A stretch of DNA of 64,000 nucleotides, from assembly GCA_013180625.2 (NCBI GenBank), contig SNVD02000262.1, positions 1 to 64,000 on the forward strand. The letters run 5' to 3'. A model generated the notes under the pieces. It was not told where the DNA came from. It was given only the letters and a program-made list of their open reading frames with translations, and did no database searches. The stretch's first letter is position 1, and every line of letters starts with the position of its first letter. A program made the position numbers and the translations under genes. Below are positions 34,193 through 47,500 of the stretch, one piece after another. The stretch comes from Boswellia sacra. Taxonomy: Eukaryota; Streptophyta; Magnoliopsida; Sapindales; Burseraceae.

Positions 34193-35330
34193 TCACGAAA
34201 TACCGTATCTGCCATTTGACCAGGAAAAATCAATCCTTAAAAAGGATCGATTAGAGAATGGTTTTAACCGTTGTCCGTTAACTTTAAAAATATTACAATT
34301 CTTTGGGTTCTCAATTTCAACTGCGCTATGAGAGAAAACATTTTTAACAATGAAAGGCCCAGTCCAATGAGATCGAAGTTTACCACGAAATAAATGCAAT
34401 CTTGAATCATAGAAAATAACTTTTTGTGAAGGTTCAAAAGATTTTCTAACAATGGATTTGTCATTAAAGACCTTCATTTTTTCTTTATAGATTTTAGAAT
34501 TTTCATAAGCCTCATTCCTTATTTCTTCAAGTTCACTCAGTTGAAGTTTACGTAACTTACAAGTATCATCCAAATTTGTGTTAAATGTTTTAATGGCCTA
34601 ATAAGCATTATGCTCTATTTTCATAGGCAAGTGACAAGGTTTCCATAAACTAATCTATAAGAAGACATTCCCAATGATGTTTTGAAAGTATATTGGTAAG
34701 CCCAAAGTGCATCATTAAGTTTTAAAGACCAATCTTTACGGTTTAGGTTAACCGTCTTTTCTAAGACATGTTTTATCTCTCTATTAGCTAATTCAACTTG
34801 TCCATTTGTTTACGGGTGATAAGGTGTAGAAACTTTATGGGTTATTCCGTATTTCTTCATTAGAGTTTCAAATGGTTTGTTGCAAAATTGTGTACCCCAA
34901 TCACTAATAATGGCTCAAGGAATTCCAAATCTATACAAGATATTCTCCTTTAAGAATATAATAACTATTTTGTGATCATTGTTTCGACATGGAATTGCCT
35001 CCACCCCTCTTGAAATATAGTCTACTGCAACAAGAATGTACACAAAACCAAATAATGGTGGAAAAGATCCCATAAAATCAATACCTCAACAGTCAAAGGT
35101 TTTAACAATATGAATGAGATTCAAAGGCATCATGTTTCGTTTTGAAATCCTAATTTTTGACAATTTTTGTAAGTTTTGCAAAATGCATATGCATCTTTAA
35201 ATAAGGTGGGCCAATAAAATCTACATTGCAAGATTTTAGCAAACTATTTTCTTAGATGAAAAGTGTCCTCCATATGCTTCGGATTGACAAAAATTAATGA
35301 CACTGCTTACCTCATTGTCGGGTATTCATC
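34193..35330 (-). pseudogene. Element 3 integrase (decayed)
   Basis: The C-terminal part is at 34193-34573 (ELEEIRNEAYENSKIYKEKM, LRSHWTGPF). The core and zinc-finger regions at about 34600-35330 are readable only in pieces because of stops and indels. Homologous along its length to element 2's integrase. Confidence 0.82.
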
Positions 35331-36989
35331 TTCTAACTATTTGTTCCAGACAATATTTGAATAGATATGGGTCGTCCCAATAAAAATTTTTCGCCTCAGT
35401 CAAAAACTTCCTTTTGTCTTGAGCATTCCAATGAGGTGGCATTTCTCCTGTTGCAAGAAAATTTATAATGTTAGCAAACCAAGGTATCGCAGCAGTGGAG
35501 AATAAAAATTCATCAGGAAAAGAGTCATTGATAGGTGAAATTTCAATTAATGTCTCTATTGTTAATCTTGAAAGGCGATCTGTAGCGACATTTTTGGCTC
35601 TTTTCTTATCCTTTATTGTGATGTTGAATTCTTGGAGCAATAAGATCCACTGAATCAATGTAGGTTTTGCATCTTGTTTAGACATTAAATATCTCACTGC
35701 TGTATGATCAGTGTAAACAATTGTTGGAGAACCAATTAAATAAGATTAAAATTTATCCAATGCAAATACTACTGCAAGTAGTTCTTTTTCAGTTGTTGTG
35801 TAATTCATTTGTGCATCATTTAAAGTCCTACTTGTATAGTATATCACATAAGGTTTACCGTCTTTTCTTTGTCCTAAGATAGCACCAACGGCATAATCAC
35901 TTGTATCACCCATCAATTCAAAAGGCAAGGACCAATTAGGAGATTGCATAATTGGAGCAGTTCTTAAAAGTCCAATTAACTTATCAAAGGCATTTTGGCA
36001 ATCTTGAGTCCATTAAAAAGAAGTGTCTTTTATTAAGAGGTTACAAAGAGGTTTAGATATGGCACTAAAATTTCTTATGAACCTCCTATAAAATCCGGCA
36101 TGCCCTAAGAATGAACAGACCTCTTTGACTGTTTTTGGTGGAGGCAAATGAGAAATTAATTCTACTTTTGCTTTATCCACTTCAATTCCCTTGGAAGACA
36201 CCACATGACCTAAGACAATTTCTAAAGTAACCATATAATGACATTTTTCCAAATTCAAGAAAAGACCTTTCTCTTCACACCTTTTTAGGACTTTTTCTAA
36301 GTTTTCAAGACAATTATCAAAAGAGTTTCCAAAAACAGTTAAATCATCCATGAAAACTTCTGAACAATGCTCAATCATGTCATTGAAAATGCTTAACATG
36401 CATCTTTGAAAAGTAGCTAGAGGATTACAAAGTCCAAAAGGCATTCTTCTAAATGCAAAAGTGTCAAAGGGGCACGTGAATGTGGTCTTTTCTTGGTCTT
36501 CAAGTGCAACAGGAATTTGATAATATCCTGAGTATCCATCGAAAAAGCAGTAGTTGGAGTGCCCTGCTACTTTTTCTAAAATTTGGTCAAGGAATGGTAA
36601 GGGAAAATGGTCTTTTCTGATGACAGCATTTAATTTTCTATAATCAATGCACATCCTCCAACTAGATAAGACTCGAGTTGGTAATGCCAGATTTCTTAGG
36701 TACTATTTGTATAGGGCTTACCCACTTACTATCAGAAATAGGGTAGATAATCCCACATCAAGTAGTTTGTGAACTTTAGCCCTAATGACTCTTTCATGTG
36801 GGGATTTAATCTCCTTTGAGGTTGTTGGGATGTTTTGGCATTTTCTTCTAAATGTATTCTATGTGTACAAATCGAAGGGTTAATGCCTTTTATGTCATTT
36901 AAAGTCCAACTGATTGCATTTTTATGCCTTTTAAGCACGTGTATCAACTTACCTTGTTGCTCGCTTGTGAGGGATGAAGAAATTACCAC
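35331..36989 (-). pseudogene. Element 3 reverse transcriptase and RNase H (decayed)
   Basis: RT at 36013-36654 and 36732-36989: [30 protein letters not shown], catalytic FMDDLTVFG near 36345 and [11 protein letters not shown]. RNase H at 35326-35949: DTSDYAVGAILG and TTEKELLAV. Frame breaks at about 35745, 35990-36012 and 36655-36770. The RT is close to 70% identical to element 2's by eye, a family-level difference. Confidence 0.87.
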
Positions 36990-37733
36990 GGGATATGTTT
37001 GGTAAGGGCTTTGGTTCTAAATTGGGAGCTTCCTCTTCCTTGCATTCATTCGTTTGTCCCAATTCTTCAAATCGTGGTTTTGAGCCTTTTTCCATCACTT
37101 GTGCACAATCCAGTAAAGAACATATATCAGAAAGATTAGACTCTAATTCCATACTTGATTCTAATGAATTGACTAAACAGGTTTCCAAAGGTTTCAAATA
37201 ACTCCCTTTTTGGATGTGCTCTTCCATAATAGTTTTAATCATATTGTCCTCCTCAATTTCATCTACTTTTTTGTGTGGTTGTTTGCACATATTAAAAACG
37301 TTAAGTTCCAATTCATGTTTCCGAATGATAGCTTCATGACTCCATTCCTGCAAGTAATCAAAGCATTACAGGTAGCTAAAAATGGAAGCCTTAACTCACC
37401 TAGATTGAGTTTATGAAAAACTGAGCATGGAAGCAAATTCACACTAGCACCAAGATCAAGTAAAGCTTGTTCAATTTTATGATCTCCAATAATACATGAA
37501 ATTGTAGGACAATCTGGATCCTTGTATTTCACTGTATTATTGTTTTGAAGAATAGCACTTACTTGCTCGGCTAGAAAGGCCTTCTTTTTCATATTCAATT
37601 TCCTTTTCACAGTGCACATATCTTTCAAAAATTTTGCATAGGCAGGTACCTATTTGATCATATATAGCAAAGGAATGTTGACCTTTCCCTGTTTGAAAAT
37701 TTTAATGATTTCAAAATTGTGAGTTGGCTTCTT
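36949..37733 (-). pseudogene. Element 3 protease and linker (decayed)
   Basis: Minus-strand protease motif ALLDLGASVNLLP near 37440-37480, preceded by KYKDPDCPTISCIIGDHKIE. The frame is open 37628-37263 and shifts into a charged linker (36949-37353) before RT. Domain order matches the other two Athila-like copies. Confidence 0.82.
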
Positions 37734-38309
37734 TTATGTGACTAATGCTTGAGGAAATGGAGACACGGATGGGGATTTGGTTCCTTCTTCACTAGGTGTT
37801 GGTTTGGTAACCTCTTCTTGACCTTTATAGATCGATTCTTCTTCTTTCTCATAAGGTTTAGGAATATGTTTTTCAACAGCCTTACCATTGCGAAGGTTCA
37901 TGACTGATTTGACTTGGTCCACATAATGGCTATTTGAACTCCCCGCATTTGAGTTGGATTGATCTTTGGGGTCTTGTAATGTTTGAGATGGAAATTTTCC
38001 TTTTTCTTGGATGTTAAATGTGGATACAAATTTTGCAAGAGTGTCTGACAAATTTGCTAATGTTTGAGTAGTTTGACTATTGAAAGTCTTTTGCTTTGTA
38101 ATGAATGAACGCAATGTCTCTTCAAGGTTATTCCCAAGAGGAGAAGCATATGCATGATCATAAGAATTTTGAAAATTTTGTCATGTTTGAAAAGGGTCTA
38201 GTGAAGATTGTGCATGATTGTCATTTTTCCAACTAAATTTTGGATGATTTCTCCAACCGAGATTGTAGGTTTGTGACTATGGATTATGATTTGGCCTTTT
38301 AAAAGTGTT
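37734..38309 (-). pseudogene. Element 3 gag, C-terminal portion
   Basis: Gln/Ser/Lys-rich nucleocapsid-proximal part, partly open (38114-37734), with stops at both ends. Its upstream half (39849-40873) is separated by a solo LTR; removing that LTR and one CAAGG copy reconnects the gag sequence. Confidence 0.75.
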
Positions 38310-38314
38310 CAAGG

Positions 38315-39848
38315 TTCTGAACACTTAAATGTGTATGATTAATAACAGCTTAATATATTATTTTGCACTGATAGTGTCACTAAATTTCTCAACTTAAGCA
38401 TATTTGTAGTCTTTACATCTTTTGAATTAACTTCACCTTAATTTTCATTTTTGTTACAAGTTTGGTAAAATAGGCATAACTTTCTATTTATCTATCAGAA
38501 TGGTGCAAATCTTAATTTTTAGGAAAGCTGATTAAATTATCTACAAGATCACCTTACACAAGCATCAACAAATTCGGGCTCTTAGCTGACCAAAAATGGG
38601 CTTGAAGTGAACCCATCTGTAGTTTCAACCTAGCCTGACCATGCCTCGGTCTTTTGATCATATCTCTTGATATACATATCTAAATCGCATGAATCAAGAT
38701 GTTATAGAAAGCTAAGAGAAATATCTACAAGTTTCATGAAGACATGTGATCAAAATTCTAAATATTTTGATGCCAAAATTGGTGATCAAAGACGGTGCAC
38801 ATGATGATCTAAATTGTCAACAAGATATTTTACAATTGTCCCTTTATAGTTTGACAAGTCTGCCCCTGAATGTATCTATAAATAGAGGTGCCTTGTGACC
38901 CATCATGGCATCTTAGCCTTGGCTGGTATCTCTTGTTATTGTGTTTTTCTCTTTTGTGTTTTTATGTTATTAATAAATCTTATTTTTCTTTTATAATGTC
39001 CTGCTAAATTCTCTCTTTCTAAGGTGAAAAGGTGAAACCCTTGATATGAGAATAATGATTTTCTAACCCTTGACATCTGCTTCATAATCATAATCTTTTG
39101 ATATTTATTTTATATAATTTATATTTATTTCTCTAATCAATTTTGACACCACTCGTAAAGTGGAGGTTTTGATCAATTGTAGACAATCCTTGGCACATCA
39201 AATGCTTGGATCCTTTCTAGATGTTGTATGGTTCTTCCCTACCAACACAAGTCTAGTTAGGAACCTTAATTTGTTGTAAACATATGGTGATTGATGCTTT
39301 GGATGCTTGAACCCATTTACAAGAAGTGGTATAAATATTGGTAATGAAACAAATACAATTCATATAACTAAAATTGGGCTTAAATGACATACCTTCCAAT
39401 TGGAACCTCCTTGACGTGTGGATTCTAACTGAGTTATAATCGGGTTGCTTATCCTTATTTGAAATATCAAGGATGGATCCCTTAACCTTAGCTTTCATTA
39501 TTATTGTATTAATTCTTCTTACTTGTGTATTTTAATTATTATCGTTTATTGCTTATGAACTTGTTCTTTCATTTGCTGTGGTAGGTTTTACCACCTATTT
39601 TCATGGATGGTTTTACCACCTTTTGTTTTTGTTTTACATTTGAATGGTCGGTAGTACCGCCTACCATCTTAACTTTTATTTGGTGATATTATCTTGTTAT
39701 TTATTTAAATCAATTGTATAATATTTGCTTACCTTTTTAAATCAATTGTAGCGCTTAATCCCTTTCCTGTGGATCGACCCCAGTCTTACCGAGTTTATTA
39801 CTTCGACACTCCTATACTTGGGAGATAATCCTATTTTTAGATGTGTCA
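38315..39848 (+). mobile_element. Solo LTR, opposite orientation, flanked by CAAGG
   Basis: About 1534 bp, inverted relative to element 3's LTRs and matching them over the full length (start equivalent to TGATGAA but mutated to TTCTGAA; end AGATGTGTCA). Exact 5-bp duplications CAAGG at 38310-38314 and 39849-39853 show an independent insertion of the same family into element 3's gag, followed by LTR-LTR recombination. It also contains the undisturbed sequence CGGTAAGACTGGGG (about 39779-39792, minus strand) that serves as the empty site for the CACTA insertion. Confidence 0.92.
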
Positions 39849-40873
39849 CAAGGCATTGGCTTGTTCATGGAGACATCCCCTAAAGGTAGGTAAAGTTGGG
39901 CACTCATCAGTAGGATGGTCATTATCATTACATATGTGATAGACAATTTCTTGAATAGAATTCAATTGACCACTCTTTTTCATTTCTAAAGCGTCGACTT
40001 TTTTAGCTAGGATGCATATTTGGCTTGAAGGTCATAGTCTTCCCTAAGTTTGTGAATGCCTCTATTGGATGTCAAGGCTGGGGTTTTGCTTGGTGCCTCA
40101 TAAGTGCCAGCAGTGTCTCAATTTTGGGCTTTGTCTGCTAAGGAATCTAGGTAGTCAATTGCTTCCTCAGGGCCTTTATCTCCAAATTCTCTATTACACA
40201 TTGGCTCCTCTAGTTGCCTATCTTGAGGTGTTAATCCTTCATAGAAGTATGCAACTATTCTTCAAGTTTCAAAACCATGGTGAGGACAGGTGTTAAGTAA
40301 TTCCTTATACCTATACCAACATTGGTAAAAGGTTTCCCTTTGTTTTTGAGTGAAATTGGTGATTTGTCTTTTAAGAGAATTTGTTCTATGGGTAGGAAAT
40401 TTTTTTTTCAAAATTTGTTGTTTCATCTAATCCCATGAACTGATGGAACTTGACCTCAAATTTTGTAGTCATGTTCTAGCTTTATCTTTTAAAGAAAAAG
40501 GAAAAAGCTTTAATCTAATGGTGCTTGTGCTACAGTTTAGGTCACTGTAGGAGTTACATACCACTTCAAAGATTTTTAAGTGTGAATATAGGTTCTCCAT
40601 ATCAAGGCCATGAAAGGTGTGTAAAAGTCGAACAAAACTCGGTTTGAAACTGAAATGGATTGCATCGGGAGGAGAAACCACACAAAATGGTGCACTAGTC
40701 CTTACCAGATTCATGCAATCCCTGAGGGCTCTTGGTCGGTTTTGATCATTTTGTTGGGAACGATTATCCCGTTCATCCGTGAACCTTTCCACTTGATTGT
40801 TGGCCATGTTTTCTAAGGAAGATGATGTTTTTCTAACAAGTCTACCACTAGATGTGCGTGACAAAATTTTCAT
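39849..40873 (-). pseudogene. Element 3 gag, N-terminal and capsid portion
   Basis: From 40873 leftward: RPRALRDCMNL, FSFKPSFVRLLHTFHGLDME, VVCNSY, LKLFPFSLKDKA, the Athila gag entry sequence. The frame breaks at about 40470; downstream capsid motifs can be followed in pieces to the solo LTR. The ATG at about 40873 follows the leader and PBS directly. Confidence 0.82.
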
Positions 40874-40983
40874 GCAAATTTGAAAATGAATAGAAAAGAA
40901 AAGATGAACACATGATAAAGAAAAAATTAAGATCTAAAATGAGGAAAGAGAATACTTACGACTCTGAACGCCAAATTTTACCT

Positions 40984-41001
40984 TCCCCAACAACGGCGCC
41001 A
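40984..41001 (-). promoter_or_regulatory. Primer-binding site, element 3
   Basis: Minus strand reads TGGCGCCGTTGTTGGGGA, six bases from the LTR end at 41008. It differs from element 1's site by a few bases in the centre, consistent with a related but distinct family. Confidence 0.85.
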
Positions 41002-41007
41002 AAAACT

Positions 41008-41072
41008 TGACACATCCAAAAATGGATTATCTCCCAAGTATAGGAGTGTCGAAATAATAAACCCGGTAAGAC
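41008..41072 (-). repeat. 5' LTR of element 3, left fragment
   Basis: First 65 bp (plus-strand order) of the LTR, TGACACATCC onward, ending ...GGTAAGAC where the CACTA transposon begins. The remainder resumes at 57776. Confidence 0.9.
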
Positions 41073-41463
41073 CACTACAAGAAATTTTCTAATATTTGAC
41101 ACATTAACTTTAATATATTTGAGGGTTTTTTAAAAAAGAGTCAAAAAATGCTGATGTTATAAAAAGTCAACCCGCATTTTTTATTTATTTGACACTACTG
41201 ATATTTATTTTATTTACGTAAATGCCACTTTATATATATTCCCCGTTTCCCTCCATTTTTTTAGCTTCCCTCTTCTAATTTTTCCCTAGCCGCTTTCTTT
41301 TCCTTTTTCACTCTTCTTAGTTTTCATTGATCGATGCTTTTCCCTCCCATCACTCATCACTCTGCATTCATCGTTCTCAATAAACAAATACAACTCAATA
41401 AAATCAGATATTTTGTTACTTTTTATTTTTTGAATTTTAATTCGAGTGAGGAGAGAATCCGAT

Positions 41464-43320
41464 ATGCAACAAGGAGATTACAACATCTCTTACTATCACC
41501 AATTCCCTCACCTTCAAAACCCTAACCATAATCCCAATCCCGTTACCAATCCCAATCCGACGCCGGATCTTCGTTCAAGTTCTTACGCATCAGCACCTCC
41601 GTTTGCCACCAGTTACGCTCCCTCAGATTACTCTATTTATTCCCAAAATTACCCTCCGTATTCTCAAAATCATGATCCGCTCCCTCCCACAGCCCCTTCC
41701 TACGCAACAACTCCACTGACAACAGCTCCACCACCTGCTGCTCCACCGAGCCCTAATATACTCTCTTCCTTTAATCCAATTCCTCCGCAACAACCAGCTT
41801 AGTTCCCTCCTTACAATTCCCATGTTCCCTACCAACCGCCGTCGGCCACGTAACAACAACAACAACAACAACAACAGCCGCCGTATTACCAGCCATTCGA
41901 TCAGCATCAGACGGCCCCAGTTATGCCCCGCCCAATCCTAGTCCCAATTCATCTTACTCGTCGATGTATTCTGCGCCGTTCAGCCAAGTGGGATCGTCTG
42001 TCCCACCAGTGTATGACAGCCCGTATGAGAATTCAAATTCGATGAAATTAGATAACAGCGGTGCCTACTTCGACGATAAATACAAAGCTTTTAGCCGAAG
42101 CCGTTCTGATTAGGGCTCCGATCTTTATGGAAAGTGATCAGAGACTAATAATTACTCGCGGTACGATGTGGGTTGAGATGATTTGTATGGGGATGGTGTG
42201 TATGCTTATAATGGCAGTAAGGTAGAGCCGTATGGGGCGTGTGGCACGGCTCCATAGTCATCATCATCAACTTTGTTTGATGATTATGGACGGTCGATTA
42301 CTTTGCCATCTGGGAAAGACACACAATCATCAACGATCTCCGATTCTTCGAGTAAGATCGTGAGAGCAGTACCGAAGGTGGAGACGCAGCAGGATGTGAA
42401 GAGTGGGGTCCAGAAGTTTAGGGTGAAGTTGTTGGCTGAAAGTGGGGCCAGAGTACCATGGATGTGCTTTGCCGGGTATCCAGATTTGATTTGTGTCACA
42501 TTGGTTTGTTTTTCTTTGAGAAGGGTAACTTGATTTGATTAAGATTATTGGTTGCTAATTTTATTTTCTTATTGTCATTACGATTATTTATTTTGTTTGC
42601 TATGTTGGTTTGTCGATCACCGATATGCTTTAGTGGCAGTGGCAGTGTGAGAATTCATTGCGTTTAGCTTTAACATTGTTTTTGGTTCAAGTTATTATGA
42701 TGATATAACACTATCTAGTATAATTATAATTTCATTCAGTAATGAATATTATTCTTTGTTAATTAATTAATTATATATATATATATCTTATTGTTATTAT
42801 TATTACTATTATTATTAATTATTTTTTTTTGGGTGATAGTCATTTGAATTGTTATAATTGCAATCAAGAATACACTAGCAAAATTGTATGCTAAATGTAT
42901 ACCAGTTTCATAGGTTTGCCCAGATATGCTTCTGTAGAAATGTTTCACCAGCATTTCTTATCATTGATATATTTTCATGTTAGACTTCATCTGTTTGTAT
43001 TCGATTTTTCATAAAGCTGCTATGGCGTAGTAGTTCGACCTCAAATCATTTTATCTGTTTTGTTTCAAACTCATAATTGAATTGAATTTTCTTTCGCAGA
43101 TCGGCTTGGATGGAATTCGTATGCTTGATCCCAATACTAGTCGAACCTTAAGAATATATCCTTTGGAGAATATTACAAGATGTGAAGTAAGTTGGTTGAT
43201 TCCGTCGTTTTCAATTTCATTTTCCATGTCACACACGTCCTGTGTTAATATCAAGATGGGTGTTTTTCCATGTGTAGTTGGCTGATTCTTCAACCTTAGC
43301 ATTTTGGTCAAAAAGTTGAT
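41464..43320 (+). pseudogene. FREE1: Captured FREE1/FYVE1 fragment, lacking the FYVE domain
   Basis: FREE1 is a plant ESCRT-associated FYVE protein in multivesicular-body sorting and autophagy. The fragment starts at ATG 41464 with MQQGDYNISYYHQF, then the typical Pro/Tyr/Asn-rich N-terminal region. Stops at about 41800 and 41851, a frameshift near 41910 and stops near 42112, 42136, 42175 and 42256 break it. The region at 42273-42435 reads LFDDYGRSITLPSGKD and GVQKFRVKLLAES. After an intron the exon at 43100-43186 gives IGLDGIRMLDPNTSRTLRIY with a GT donor, and a trace of the next (SSTLAFWSKS) is near 43280-43315. The C-terminal FYVE zinc finger is absent. Introns are kept, so it was captured as genomic DNA. 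Confidence 0.88.
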
Positions 43321-44253
43321 GGTTTTGCATTTTGGTTAAAAGGGTTTCCTCAGGTAGACCTAATTCCCTTTAATTACTTGATGGTTCTGCAAGAGTTTCA
43401 GCCATAGATATGACAGGAATTTCAGGACTCTCAGAAACAAACAGAATTCTAAAAGCAAAAAACATTACGATATACACCTCATTATTCCTCTCTTACTTAG
43501 TGCATTCTCCTTTAAATGCAACAGAATCTGATTTCAGCATAATTGTTGTAGTTTAAGACTGTACTCATATTCTCTTACCAAGCATTGTGGTGTTTCTGTG
43601 TTTGCTACTGGTATCTAGAACCTGCTGTCTACTGCAATTGTTTTTATTTCAATTATATATATATATATATATTTAATTTTAGTTTTTTAATTCAAGGAAG
43701 TTTGTGTATGGTACTTATCTATCAACTGTTCTCAACTTTGATATGGGTTTTACAAATTTCGAGAAAATTTGTTTAAGATGTTTAGAGTCCTTATTTCATT
43801 GTTATGAGCTTGTTTTTCCCATGGTATTCAAAAAAATTGTAGCTGTGGATTGGTTTTTTGTTTTTCCATTGTTCTTTTAGTCTAGCCTAGATGTGACTGG
43901 GCAGGGAGATTGAAGTAACTGCATGGAATGTACCAAAGTAATAATACAAAATCCATTAAACTTATTTTGTATGTGTGCATAGCATGAGTTAAACTAATGA
44001 GGTTCCAACTGAAATGCAGATAGGCTAATTGGCCAGGTTACCAGTTCACCTAACTGACTTGTTGGGCTAGTCCTGTTACAATTATTATCTCCTTGGTTTG
44101 TTCATATTTTTATTTCTAAATTGGGTTTCTAATCATATTTATTACTGCTGCAACAAGTAGTTGACTGTAATCCATTATTATTGTTTCTGCTAAATTCTGA
44201 GCTATTATTTTTTTATTGTGTTAAATTAAGGTGTTGAGAGAGATGGATTATTG
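43321..44253. other. Non-coding DNA between FREE1 and ALG6 fragments
   Basis: AT-rich, with an AT dinucleotide run at 43655-43671. No exon is recognised; probably FREE1 intron remnants and a junction to the ALG6 capture. The junction point was not resolved. Confidence 0.5.
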
Positions 44254-44540
44254 ATGGGAATCGTGAGCAAAAGAGAAATGGGAAAGAAGAAAGAAGAGTT
44301 TGATAACGGGGATGATGGATGCTGATGGTGGTTGGTGGAGAAAGGCATCGGAGCTTCATTTTTGTGTATTGCTCTGTTTGCGTTACTAGTTCGAGTTGCT
44401 GTGTCACTCCATCCTTACTCTGGAGCTGGTAATCCTCTCAAGTATAGGGATTATGAAGCGCAGAGGCACTGGATGGAGATCACTACCAATCTTCTAGTTA
44501 TAGACTGGTACTGTAACAGTACTATCAATGATCTTAGTTA

Positions 44541-47500
44541 CACTACAACAAAAATGACATAAGGTAGCATTGGTTTGTAGCATTTTTTAACAAAAGCTAC
44601 CAAATGTAACCTTTTTTGTTGCATTTGTAATGAAATGCTACTATATAATTCTAAAAGATAACATTTTATTTTTAAATGATTTTTTTTAATAAACATAGCA
44701 TTTTGTGAATGTTACCACTGACTTCAAATTTATGGCATCTTAAGAATGCTACAAAAACTCACTAAATGCTTTTCAAAAGCTAGCGGGATTGCTTTTGATT
44801 TTCGCCCTTCAAAAAAATTTCACTTTCCCCCCACACAACCCATTTCAATTTTCAAGTGCAATATTTCTTTTTTTGTTTATTTGTTATTGCCTTTGCCTTT
44901 TGCATTTTTCTAATCCTTTGTTCTCTTCATTACACGCCAAAGAAGCAGCTCACCCATTTTCTAACCCTAGGTCACTCTTCCACTCTATCTTTCACCATTT
45001 TCATCGTCACCATCCCCAGCCAACCATCCTCTTCATTTCTTCAGCCTCCATGCCCACGTCATCATCTTCATCTTCATTCTCTCAGTCTCATGAACAAGCA
45101 AAAGAATGAGTTGCCAAGCAACAAGCAGGGATTTAATCGCTCAAGAATGGCTCTTCAGCATCTTCCCTTGGTGAATGCTTCCTATGGCTAGTCATCAAGC
45201 AGATCATCATGCTCTCTCTTTAGGGTTCTTGATTTAATTGAAATTGATTCTTATCAAATGATAGATCTATGCAGAAACTTGGTCAATTTCTTGTTTTATA
45301 TTCTTTAAAATTTTCATCTATGGCTTCATTCTCATCAATTGAAGAATCCTTAGCTTAACTTGCAGACTTTATTGGTGGAGGCTTTGGGGATGATTTTGTT
45401 AAGCATGAGGAAGGTTTTGAGGAGATGATGAAAAGAGAAGGTGAAGGGGAGTGGGAGAAGCTTTGGCGATTGGGAGAGATGATGAAAGAGAGGGTTTTCA
45501 TTCTCATCTGTCTGGATCGCATTCCTTTGCAACTAGGTAATTGTTTCTGCATGTACTTTATTAACTCCATATTTCGTGTTCTTAATTTCCTAAGAATCAT
45601 AGATTTCATGTATGATTGAGAGTTATATGGCTGGGTAGATGTTAATGTATGTGATGGATATGCTTAAACCTTAAAATGGTGAAGTCTTCTAAAATGCTAG
45701 CTTGTATTATGAAAATCTACATAAATTTTAGAGTTTTTTCTTTTTTTCTTTTTTTACCTTGAAATTTTTTTATATTAAACTAGACTTCCTAAAGCTGAGC
45801 TATAATTTTGTTTCACTTGAAAACTCAAAGTATTCAATTTTTTATGAATTTTTGAAGTCTACTATCCAAATCTAAATCTGAAATTTTCTCGTATATGTCT
45901 GTGTTTGAACAAAAAAACGATTAGTTTGACAAAGCATATTGTTAAACTGATTTTTATAACATGTTCTACACTAAAAAATATTTCAAATAGAAGTGGTTTT
46001 ACTTAAAATCGGGATCTGCATGATTTATGATGATTTTTCAAATTCTTAACTGCAGATCTAAAATTCCCTGTTCTAATAACAGGGGCTGTAAAGCAAACTG
46101 ATTTTGACTGACTTATATGTCATGAAAAATCATGATTTTCAGCAAGATGGTTCTTCAATATATGTCCTTTGATACTGGAGAGTTCCATGATTTTATAGGC
46201 TCTGTGGAAAATGTTATGATTTTTGATAATTAACTATTCAGTTTAATATCATGTTGGACAATGTTCAAGAATGTGTAAAACCAAGCTGTTTTCCAAATCT
46301 TTAAGGTCTTAGTTTGATATGATATTTTTAATTAAGCACCTTTATGTGCCTTTATTGAATTTGTATATTTTGTAAGAATTGGGACAACCATCAAATTGTT
46401 AAAAATCAACCAATGGAATGTGTACAGTATTGAATTAGTGAATTAGATTTTTGTGAGTGTTGATTTTTGTTGACATTGCTATACTGACTCTTGTCTATTA
46501 TGGAGAGAGATGATATTGTTTAATGTATTTCCCACTTATAGTTAATTACAAGGCTTAGCTTGATGGAATCCTGGTGCGTTTGACTCCACATGATCCCAAA
46601 TTCAAGCCTCCTAGTCCGCTAACTTTGCTTCTTGATGGTTTGTTTTAGGATTTCTTTTTCTTTTGATTTTTTTTAAATCCTTATTCTTCCTCTCAAATAT
46701 CAATATAAGCCAATTCCAACTTCCAAGTATGGATCCAATCTCAATTTAGCCAAGTAGATGAGTAAAGTTAAGTTAAATTAAGAATCCTAAAGAATACCCA
46801 ATGAGATTGTGGTTGCTTGAATGGGGTGTTGCTGTTAAAGGCTGTGCATGCCAGGTGCATTTGAGGCTGGGAATCGATGGTGCGACGTCCCTTGCAGGTG
46901 CAACTGAGATCGAGAAGAATTGCTAGATGATGGATGCGCATGAATCGATGGTGCGTTCAGGTGAGGCCATGAACCATGAGGGTGAGGACTGAGGCGTGAG
47001 GGTGCAATTGATTGAAACTGAAAAGAGTAAGGTGAGAGTACTCCGTGCATCTTGAAGCTTAATAGATGAAGGTGAGACAATTTTACATGTTAATTCTACA
47101 TTAATATTAATATCTCATACTAAAGTAAGACAAAACTGAAGGTTCAAAAAGAAAAAGATTGGTTGAAAAGATGAAGAGGAAGCGCACTGCCTTGATGGCG
47201 CATTGTTGCATCACTGATCGATGGCCAATATGGCTTTCCAAGCTGGCTTGAGAACTGGCAAGACAAGACAATGCTAAAGGAAACTCCTTAGCCACATAAT
47301 TAAAGCATGTTTTTCTTTTTTATTACAATTAAATTTCTTTGAAAATGCAAATTACCTTTTTTTTTTGTTTTTATTGAGGCTCTCTAATGTGTTTATTTCC
47401 ACGCTAACTTGCTTTACAAATATCTCAACTTGATGAACGAGTACTCCTTTCATTTTTTTTTAATGCTAACGTGTAATGAAAAAGTGTCATGTATCTTCAT

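Noticed and set aside
41623..41907. Minus-strand Arg/Leu-rich frame opposite FREE1
   Set aside because: Shadow of the Pro/Tyr/Gln-rich FREE1 coding sequence.
42763..42954. ORF over an AT/TTA-rich stretch
   Set aside because: Low-complexity translation (Asn/Ile runs), inside a FREE1 intron.
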